A stretch of DNA of 14,207 bases from Paracoccaceae bacterium (GTDB lineage: Bacteria > Pseudomonadota > Alphaproteobacteria > Rhodobacterales > Rhodobacteraceae), in assembly GCA_023260935.1 (NCBI GenBank), contig JALQTL010000110.1, positions 1 through 14,207 of the forward strand, read 5' to 3'. Both the position numbers and the translations under genes were made by a program. Shown in pieces: positions 7,573-13,187 of the stretch. The notes under the pieces are model-generated. The model was not told where the DNA came from and ran no database searches. It was given only the letters and a program-made list of their open reading frames with translations. The number at the start of each line of letters is the position of its first letter. Within the stretch, counting starts at the first letter, position 1.

Positions 7573-7605
7573 TCACTTGCGTTTTGGCGTCGAATGACAA
7601 ATATC
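7573..7605 (+). promoter_or_regulatory. Candidate promoter and shared control word ahead of the SIS operon
   Basis: TCACTTGCG (7573-7581) contains TTGCGT (7577-7582) as a possible -35 box. A 16- or 17-base spacer then leads to AAATAT (7599-7604) or AATATC (7600-7605) as the -10 box. The nine-base word is repeated ahead of the importer operon in the matching orientation (6626-6618, minus strand). Transcription would start near 7611, giving a leader of about 60 bases. Confidence 0.45.
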
Positions 7606-7614
7606 GAAAGTCAT
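7594..7614. promoter_or_regulatory. Inverted repeat overlapping the candidate promoter, possible operator
   Basis: The arms ATGAC (7594-7598) and GTCAT (7610-7614) flank 11 AT-rich bases that include TATCGAAA. The repeat covers the proposed -10 box and start point of the SIS operon and lies upstream of the divergent repressor gene. That is a typical place for an operator that shuts off both directions. The arms are short, so chance is not excluded. Confidence 0.4.
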
Positions 7615-7669
7615 AGCGCGGGACACCCCAGATCAAGACACAGCACCACCCGCCCCAGAGGAGAGCATG

Positions 7670-8785
7670 ATGAGCATTCTAGACCGGCTCAAGGACATTC
7701 GGCGCGAATCATCTTCGGATGCCCCCGGAGACCCGGAACGTTTCCGCCGCGTCGCCCTGACAAAGACCGAGATGATGGCGCAGGGGCAGGCGATCCGCGA
7801 GACGCTGGCCGCCAATGTCGCGCCGCTGGAGGCGATCGGACGGGATCTGGCCACACGCCGACTGCGCCGCGTGGTTCTGGTGGGCTGCGGCGATTCGTGG
7901 ATTTCGGGCTATGGCGTGCGGGCGGTGCTGGAAGCGCTTCTCGGCGCGCCGGTCGAACCTTACGAGGCGTTTGACTTTGCGACCTACGGCACCGGCACGA
8001 TCGATGCCGAAACGCTGGTGATCGGCCTGTCATCCTCGGGCAAGACTGAACCGGTGATGGAGGGGCTTGCCGCATCGGCCGCACGGGGGGCCTATGTGGT
8101 GGGGCTGTCGAACACGCTTGGCTCGCCGCTGATGGTGCAATTCCCCGGCGCCCTGCACATCCGTGCCACGCGGGGCGGTTGGCCCACGCAATCCTCGACT
8201 GCAGCCATGGCCCTGAAGGTCGCGCTTGGCATCGCCGTGGCCAAGGCGCAGGGTCGCGAGATCGTGCCGGGGCTGGTCGCGGCACTGGAACGACTGCCCG
8301 AAACGGTTGATGCGGTGGCGCAAAGCTTCTTTGAGCCGGCCCGGGCCGTGGCACAAAAGCTGGCGCGCGCGGATTTCATCATGCTGACCGGTGCCGGCCC
8401 GCATTACGCCCCTGCCGCCTTTGGTGCGGCAAAGTTGAAGGAACTGGCACCCATCCATGCCGCCTCTTTCCCGCTGGAGGAATATCACCACTACCGCACG
8501 CAAAAGGCGGGCGATCCGATGTTCCTGATCGCACCCGATGCGCAAAGCCATGCGCGGGCGCTGGAAACGGCGATCATGTCCAAGGGCTGTGACGGCCTGT
8601 GCATCGCGCTGGTGCCGGAAGGAGAGACAGAGATTGCCGGCGTTGCCGATGTGACATGGCATCTGCCGCAGGTGCATGCGCATCTGGCGCCCATCGTCTA
8701 CTCCGTTCCGCTGCATCTATTCGGCTATCACGCCGCGGTCGAACGCGATGCGCTTGGCCTTGGTGCGCCGCATATGGCGGGTTAA
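7670..8785 (+). CDS. SIS-domain sugar-phosphate isomerase/deglycase (GlmS C-terminal/FrlB type)
   Basis: This 371-residue protein has two SIS folds, like the isomerase half of GlmS and the FrlB family that splits phosphorylated Amadori compounds into glucose 6-phosphate and an amine. Seen: VVLVGCGDS (residues 68-76), the phosphate-loop-like LSSSGKTEP (120-128), the second SIS start MLTGAGPHYAPAAFGAAKLKEL, an acidic/histidine-rich patch PLEEYHHYRTQKAGDP (Glu270, Glu271, His273, His274), and the GlmS-like tail LAPIVYSVPLHLFGYH. The glutaminase half of GlmS is absent, so it is not a glucosamine synthase. ATG 7670 is preferred over ATG 7667 because AGGAG (7659-7663) is six bases away. It is the first gene of the + operon, 6 bp before a sugar kinase; a kinase plus an SIS deglycase is the core of fructoselysine-type pathways. 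The sugar and the leaving amine are unknown. Confidence 0.85.
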   Translation: MSILDRLKDIRRESSSDAPGDPERFRRVALTKTEMMAQGQAIRETLAANVAPLEAIGRDLATRRLRRVVLVGCGDSWISGYGVRAVLEALLGAPVEPYEAFDFATYGTGTIDAETLVIGLSSSGKTEPVMEGLAASAARGAYVVGLSNTLGSPLMVQFPGALHIRATRGGWPTQSSTAAMALKVALGIAVAKAQGREIVPGLVAALERLPETVDAVAQSFFEPARAVAQKLARADFIMLTGAGPHYAPAAFGAAKLKELAPIHAASFPLEEYHHYRTQKAGDPMFLIAPDAQSHARALETAIMSKGCDGLCIALVPEGETEIAGVADVTWHLPQVHAHLAPIVYSVPLHLFGYHAAVERDALGLGAPHMAG

Positions 8786-8791
8786 GTACAG

Positions 8792-9874
8792 ATGGCCCCT
8801 TCCGGCCTGTCCCCCCCGGATCTTGTCACCATCGGTGGCCTGACGGTGGACCATGTGATTTCGGCCGACGGCACGGTCGCGCTGGGTCAGGCGGGGGGCA
8901 ACGGCGCTTATTCCGCCGTTGGTGCGCTTTTGTGGACTGAACGCGTCGGTCTGGTCAGCCAGGCCGTCGCAAGCTACCCCAGCGCCGTGATTGCCCGGCT
9001 GGAACGCTGCGGCGTGGATCTTGCCGGTGTGGTCTGGGCCGAGGCGCGGCTCACCTCTGGCAGTTGGTTCATCTATGATGCCGAAGGCCGGCGAGAGGAG
9101 GGGCTGCAAAGCAACCCCGAAGAGCTTGCCGCAGCGGGCTTTCCGCCAGACAGGCTGACGCCAGCCCAGGTCGCGCAGTGGCGCGGCCTGCTGCAAAAGC
9201 GCAAGGTGCCGGGCGAGGTCAGCTATGCGCAGTTCCGTCTGGCCCATCCGCTTGATCCCGCACAGGTGCCGCCGCATTTTCTGCGGGCGCGGGGGGTGCA
9301 TCTTGCACCCAGCCAGCCCTTGGTGATGCAGGCGATGCTGGATCGTTTTTCCCCCACCGGCATGACCGTGATCGCCGATCCCGGCTGGCAACTGGCCGAA
9401 CACAAGCTGGAGGCGCTGGCGCCGATCCTGTCGCGGCTGGATGCCTTTCTGCCCAGCGAGGTGGAGCTTCAGGCCTTCGTTCCGGGCTGCGCCCCGGCCA
9501 CGGCGCTGGAGGTACTGGCGCGCCATTGCCCCGGCGCTGTGGCGGTGAAGCTTGGGCCGAAGGGCGTTCTGGTCTGGGATCGAGCCCATGCAATGGCCGT
9601 GGCCGTGCCCGCGGCACAGGCCCGCACGCTGGACCCAACCGGCGCGGGCGACAGCTTTTCCGGCGGCTTCCTTGCCGGGCTTGTTGCCACGGGTGACCCG
9701 GTTCGGGCGGCGGCTTTCGGCGCGCTGTCAGCGGCGCGCATCGTTGAACATTTCGGTGCCGATGGTGCGCTTTCCACCGATCCGGCACAGGCCGCGGCAG
9801 ATCGCGCGGCACGCCGTGCCGCCTTCTGCCCCCCTGCCCCCACGGCGACCGGGGCGCAGGCCCTTTCCCTCTGA
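8792..9874 (+). CDS. PfkB-family carbohydrate kinase
   Basis: This 360-residue cytoplasmic kinase would transfer phosphate from ATP to a sugar or nucleoside-like substrate. The second PfkB signature, DPTGAGDSFSGGFLAG, begins at Asp281, and the catalytic base is Asp287 of GAGD. The N-terminal part has VTIGGLTVDHV and GQAGGNGAYSAVGAL, where the Gly-Gly-Asn is the usual substrate-contact region. The protein is longer than the roughly 310 residues usual for the family. The extra length is around residues 110-165, a charged stretch (NPEELAAAGFPPDRL onward), plus a Pro/Ala-rich tail. The start lies 6 bp after the SIS stop without a strong ribosome site, suggesting coupled translation. By analogy with FrlD it may phosphorylate the compound that the SIS protein then cleaves (inference). 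Family is certain, substrate unknown. Confidence 0.9.
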   Translation: MAPSGLSPPDLVTIGGLTVDHVISADGTVALGQAGGNGAYSAVGALLWTERVGLVSQAVASYPSAVIARLERCGVDLAGVVWAEARLTSGSWFIYDAEGRREEGLQSNPEELAAAGFPPDRLTPAQVAQWRGLLQKRKVPGEVSYAQFRLAHPLDPAQVPPHFLRARGVHLAPSQPLVMQAMLDRFSPTGMTVIADPGWQLAEHKLEALAPILSRLDAFLPSEVELQAFVPGCAPATALEVLARHCPGAVAVKLGPKGVLVWDRAHAMAVAVPAAQARTLDPTGAGDSFSGGFLAGLVATGDPVRAAAFGALSAARIVEHFGADGALSTDPAQAAADRAARRAAFCPPAPTATGAQALSL

Positions 9875-9887
9875 CCATGGTAACAGC

Positions 9888-10685
9888 ATGACCCTTTCCC
9901 TGTTCGATCCCCGCCCCGACGCCGCTCCTTTGGTGATCGCGGCCCTGCATCTGCCCGATTTCGCCCGCAACCGGCACCGCTCTGCCGCTTGGCTGGAGGA
10001 TTACGCGCTGACCAATGCCCGCGTCTTTGCCGAAGCGGGGGTGCCTTGGGTCAAGGTGCAGGATCAGACCCGCACCGATGGACCGGCGGCGGCGGATACG
10101 CTGACGCTGATGGCGGCCATCACGCGGGTGATCCGGGCGGAATTTCCCAAGCTCGGCCTTGGCATCATCATCGAGGCACATGACCCCCGTGCCGCCCTTT
10201 CGGTGGCCCATGCGGCAGGGGCGGATTTCGTGCGCCTGAAGGTCTTTGTCGGGGGCGCGATGACAGCGGGCGGTCCGCGTCATGCGCTTGCCCCGCAGGC
10301 GGTTGCGCATCGTGCGGCACTGGGGCGCGAGGATATTGCCATTCTGGCCGATGTGCATGACCGGACCGCCGTGCCGCTTTCCGCCGAAAGCCAGCCCTTT
10401 GCAGCCGAATGGGCGGCGAAATCTGGCGCGGATGGGCTGGTGATTACCGGCAGCAGTTTCGACGACACTCTGGCGCGGATAGCCGCCGTGCGCGCCCATG
10501 GGGTGAAACGCCCGATTTTGATCGGTGGCGGGGTGACGGCGGCGAATGTGGGGCAGGCGCTCCACGCTGGGCAGGGTGTCGTAGTCTCCACCGCGCTGAT
10601 GCGCAAGGGAACGGGGGCGAACGACCTTGTGCTTTGGGATGGCGATCTGTGCCAACGCTTCATGGATGCGGCGAGGGCAGGATGA
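9888..10685 (+). CDS. BtpA/SgcQ-family TIM-barrel protein
   Basis: This 265-residue protein carries the BtpA/SgcQ pattern along a barrel: LVIAALHLPDF at the start (family VHLPPLPG), LGIIIEAHDPRAALSVA, AAGADFVRLKVFVGGAMT, ILADVHDRTAVPL, GADGLVITGSSF and PILIGGGVTAANVG. BtpA was named for a role in photosystem I stability in cyanobacteria. SgcQ is a putative sugar-locus enzyme in E. coli, sometimes labelled a nucleosidase. To my knowledge the reaction is not established. The late-barrel GGGVTAANVG and STALMRKG resemble phosphate-binding loops of ribulose-phosphate-binding barrels, which fits a phosphorylated substrate from the kinase next door (inference). The ATG at 9888 lies 13 bp after the kinase stop with only a weak ribosome site. 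The stop overlaps the next start by ATGA. Confidence 0.82.
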   Translation: MTLSLFDPRPDAAPLVIAALHLPDFARNRHRSAAWLEDYALTNARVFAEAGVPWVKVQDQTRTDGPAAADTLTLMAAITRVIRAEFPKLGLGIIIEAHDPRAALSVAHAAGADFVRLKVFVGGAMTAGGPRHALAPQAVAHRAALGREDIAILADVHDRTAVPLSAESQPFAAEWAAKSGADGLVITGSSFDDTLARIAAVRAHGVKRPILIGGGVTAANVGQALHAGQGVVVSTALMRKGTGANDLVLWDGDLCQRFMDAARAG

Positions 10686-11635
10686 CGGGGCCACAGCGCG
10701 ACTTCGCAGGCTATCGCGACAGCCCGCCCACGATCCGCTGGCCCGGTGGCGCGCGACTGGCCGTATCAATCGTCGTGAACATCGAAGAGGGTGCCGAACT
10801 TTCCATCGGTGATGGCGATGCCCGCAACGAATTCATCTACGAGGCGGTGGAGGAAGTGCAGGGTCGGCGCGACCTGTGCATGGAAAGCCATTTCGAATAC
10901 GGCCCCCGCGCGGGCTGGCCGCGTATTCGCGCCGTCTTGGCCCGGCACGGGGTGGTGGCCACGCTGAATGCCTGTGGCCGCGCGCTGGAACGCACGCCAT
11001 GGATCGCGGCAGAGGCCGTGGCCGATGGGCACGAGGTGGCGGCCCATGGCTGGCGCTGGGAACGCCATGTCGACATGGACGAAGCAACCGAACGCCGCGC
11101 CATCGCGCGTACCGTGGCGGCCATCACCAAAGCGGCAGGCGCCCCGCCACGGGGGTGGCACACCCGCTCGGCCACCTCGACCCGCACGCGCGACCTCCTT
11201 TTGGAACAGGGCGGGTTTCTTTACGATTCAAACGCTTACAATGACGATCTGCCCTATGTCGTGGCCAGTCCAGCCGGGCCGCATATGGTGCTGCCCTATG
11301 CCTTTGACACCAATGACATGCGGTTTTTCAACCGGGGCGGCTTTACCTTCGGGTCCGATTTCGCGCGCTATTGCTGCGATGCTTTCGACTGGCTTTATGC
11401 CGAAGGCGCAATCGCGCCGCGGATGCTGTCGATCGGTCTTCATACGCGGATGATCGGCAGGCCGGGCCGGATCGGCGGATTGGTGCAGTTTCTGGACCAT
11501 GCGCTGTCTCATGAGGGCGTCTGGTTTGCGACCCGCGCCCAGATCGCCGAAGCTTGGCGTGCAGGTCTGGGCCTGCCGCGCTGGACCCCGAGGCCCACCG
11601 CCCCCGATTTCGCGCCCGAGGAGGACTGTCCATGA
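10682..11635 (+). CDS. PuuE-like cyclic-amide hydrolase, copy A (polysaccharide deacetylase fold)
   Basis: This 317-residue protein resembles PuuE, the metal-independent allantoinase of Pseudomonas, over its full length. Matching landmarks are DFAGYRDSPPTIRWPGGARL, VNIEEGAE (Glu35-Glu36 in place of the Asp pair of true deacetylases), MESHFEYGPRAG, AAHGWRWERH (His122), GGFLYDSNAYNDDLPY, DTNDMRF and MLSIGLHTRMIGRPGR (His254). PuuE opens the hydantoin ring of allantoin; relatives act on other cyclic amides or imides. The ATG at 10682 overlaps the previous stop (ATGA); the open frame reaching back to 10409 is inside the BtpA-like gene. A second PuuE-like gene follows at once. With no urate or ureide genes in view, allantoin is only one possible substrate. 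The family is firm, the reaction inferred. Confidence 0.88.
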   Translation: MTGPQRDFAGYRDSPPTIRWPGGARLAVSIVVNIEEGAELSIGDGDARNEFIYEAVEEVQGRRDLCMESHFEYGPRAGWPRIRAVLARHGVVATLNACGRALERTPWIAAEAVADGHEVAAHGWRWERHVDMDEATERRAIARTVAAITKAAGAPPRGWHTRSATSTRTRDLLLEQGGFLYDSNAYNDDLPYVVASPAGPHMVLPYAFDTNDMRFFNRGGFTFGSDFARYCCDAFDWLYAEGAIAPRMLSIGLHTRMIGRPGRIGGLVQFLDHALSHEGVWFATRAQIAEAWRAGLGLPRWTPRPTAPDFAPEEDCP

Positions 11636-12537
11636 TCCTTGACGCCCCGTCGCGCGATCTGGTGGGTTACGGTGGGAATTGGCCCGATCTGCGCTGGCCC
11701 GATGGCAACCGGCTGGCGGTTTCGGTCGTCGTGAATTTCGAGGAAGGGGCCGAACAGCAGGTGCTGGACGGTGACCCGACAAGCGAGAAGATGGGAGAGG
11801 TGCTTTCCGTCGTGCCCGAAGGGCGGCCTGACCCGGGGCAGGCGCAGATCTTTGCCTATGGCACCCGTGCGGGCGCCTGGCGCATGGCGGCGGCGCTGCG
11901 TGACCATGCCATTCCCGCGACGATCTTTGCCTGTGGCCGTGCTGCCGCCCGCGCGCCCAGCGTTCTGGCGATGCTGGCAGAGGGGAACGAGGTGGCAAGT
12001 CACGGTTGGCTCTGGCGTCCGCATGCCGATTACGCCAACCCTGAAACGGAAGCGGCCGATCTGGACCGCGCGGCTGAAGCCATTACTGCCGCGACGGGTG
12101 CAAGCCCGCAGGGTTTTTTCTGCCGGGGCGCAGAAAGCCCATGGACCCGTGCGCTGCTGGCAGAGCGAGGGTATCTTTATACCTCGAACGGGTTTGATGA
12201 CGACCTGCCCTATCGCGATACCGAAAGCGGCCTGCTCGTCGTTCCCTATGCGCTTGACAGCAATGACATGAAGTTCTTTCACCCCAATGGTTTTGTCCTT
12301 GCACAAGAGATGGTCGACTATATCGCCGATGCGCTCGACGTGCTTGAGGCAGAGGCCGCGCGGGGACAGGCGCGCCTCATGAACATCGGCTTCCACTTGC
12401 GCATCGCCGGTCGCCCGGCAAGGTTCAAGGCTGTCGCCGGCATCCTGCGGCTTTTGGATCAGCGGCGCGACAGGCTCTGGCTGGCCACCCGCGCGCAGAT
12501 CGCGCGGGCTTTCCTTACTGCTGTGCCATGCGCCTGA
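11632..12537 (+). CDS. PuuE-like cyclic-amide hydrolase, copy B (divergent tandem paralogue)
   Basis: This 301-residue protein has the same architecture as copy A: DLVGYGGNWPDLRWPDGNRL, VNFEEGAE (Glu37-Glu38), FAYGTRAGAWRM, ASHGWLWRPH (His124), RGYLYTSNGFDDDLPY, DSNDMKFF and MNIGFHLRIAGRPAR (His255). It has changed where substrate contacts are likely: copy A has GWHTRSATSTRTRD where B has GFFCRGAESPWTRA, and A's MESHFEYG is AQIFAYG in B. The two are therefore old paralogues rather than a recent duplication, and may act on successive intermediates or form a mixed oligomer (inference). GAGGAGG (11618-11624) lies seven bases before the ATG, which also overlaps the copy A stop by 4 bp. The stop overlaps the racemase-like gene by 10 bp. 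Confidence 0.87.
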   Translation: MILDAPSRDLVGYGGNWPDLRWPDGNRLAVSVVVNFEEGAEQQVLDGDPTSEKMGEVLSVVPEGRPDPGQAQIFAYGTRAGAWRMAAALRDHAIPATIFACGRAAARAPSVLAMLAEGNEVASHGWLWRPHADYANPETEAADLDRAAEAITAATGASPQGFFCRGAESPWTRALLAERGYLYTSNGFDDDLPYRDTESGLLVVPYALDSNDMKFFHPNGFVLAQEMVDYIADALDVLEAEAARGQARLMNIGFHLRIAGRPARFKAVAGILRLLDQRRDRLWLATRAQIARAFLTAVPCA

Positions 12538-13187
12538 CTCTGGTCAACCCCAATACCTCGCCCAAGACGACAGCCGCCATGCTTGCCCTTGCAGAGGCAG
12601 AGGCGGGTTTCGCCCTGACGGGGCTGACCGCGACTTTCGGCCAACCGCTGATCACCGATGAGTCGGGGCTGGAGGAAGCGGGGCGCGCCGTGCTGGCGCT
12701 TGCGCCTGACCTTCGCGGGGCGGATGGCGTGATTGTTGCGGCTTTCGGCGACCCCGGCCTTGCCGCGCTTCGTGCGGTGCTGGATTGCCCGGTCACCGGA
12801 ATTGCTGAAGCGGGCATGGCTGAAGCCGCGGCCGGGGGCCGGCGTTTTGCCGTGGTGACGACAACACCCGAACTGACTGGCGCCATTGCCCGCCGGGCAG
12901 AGGCCGAGGGCCATGCGGGGTTTGCAGGAACCTGGGTCACACCGGGCGATCCGGCAGCAACTATGGCTCGGCCCGAAGCGTTGCGCGAAAGTTTGCATGA
13001 CGCATGCCTGCGCGCGCTGGATGGCACGGGCGTCGAGGCCATTGTGATCGGGGGGGGGCCGCTTGCGGTTGCTGCGCGGGCGCTGCGAGGTCTGTTGCCG
13101 GTGCCGATCATCGAACCCGTCCCTGCTGCCGTCAGGCTTGCCCTGCGCCGCCACGCGCTGCCCCCTTCCCCTGCGAGGCCAACATGA
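12528..13187 (+). CDS. Asp/Glu/hydantoin racemase-like protein lacking both usual cysteines
   Basis: This 219-residue protein has the hydantoin/allantoin racemase fold by sequence: LTLVNPNTSPKTTAAM at the N-terminus, ADGVIVAAFGDPGL at residues 65-78, FAVVTTTPEL at 107-116 and VEAIVIGGGPLA at 169-180. Active family members use two cysteines, one in each half, at CFGDPGL and in the IVIGC region. Here the first position is Ala72 (VAAFGDPGL) and the second falls in Gly175-Gly177. The remaining cysteines, Cys87 and Cys160, are not at those sites. A two-base racemisation as in HpxA or HyuE therefore looks unlikely. It may be a lyase, isomerase or binding protein on the same fold. A run of nine G (13050-13058) encodes the Gly-Gly-Gly. 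It overlaps copy B by 10 bp and the amidohydrolase by 4 bp. Confidence 0.85.
   Translation: MRLTLVNPNTSPKTTAAMLALAEAEAGFALTGLTATFGQPLITDESGLEEAGRAVLALAPDLRGADGVIVAAFGDPGLAALRAVLDCPVTGIAEAGMAEAAAGGRRFAVVTTTPELTGAIARRAEAEGHAGFAGTWVTPGDPAATMARPEALRESLHDACLRALDGTGVEAIVIGGGPLAVAARALRGLLPVPIIEPVPAAVRLALRRHALPPSPARPT

Noticed and set aside
6667..7974. 435-codon + strand frame across the repressor and divergent promoter
   Set aside because: It runs antisense to the DeoR-family gene, crosses the promoter gap and enters the SIS gene out of frame; its composition is that of a shadow.
10409..10681. Upstream extension of the first PuuE-like frame
   Set aside because: It lies inside the BtpA-like gene; the family-like N-terminus begins at the ATG at 10682.
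9219..10769. 516-codon minus-strand frame opposite the kinase and BtpA-like gene
   Set aside because: It spans two well-supported genes on the other strand, and its extreme Arg/Pro/Gly content marks a high-GC shadow.
12528..13187. Straight call as allantoin or hydantoin racemase
   Set aside because: Both positions that hold the catalytic cysteines in that family are Ala or Gly here.
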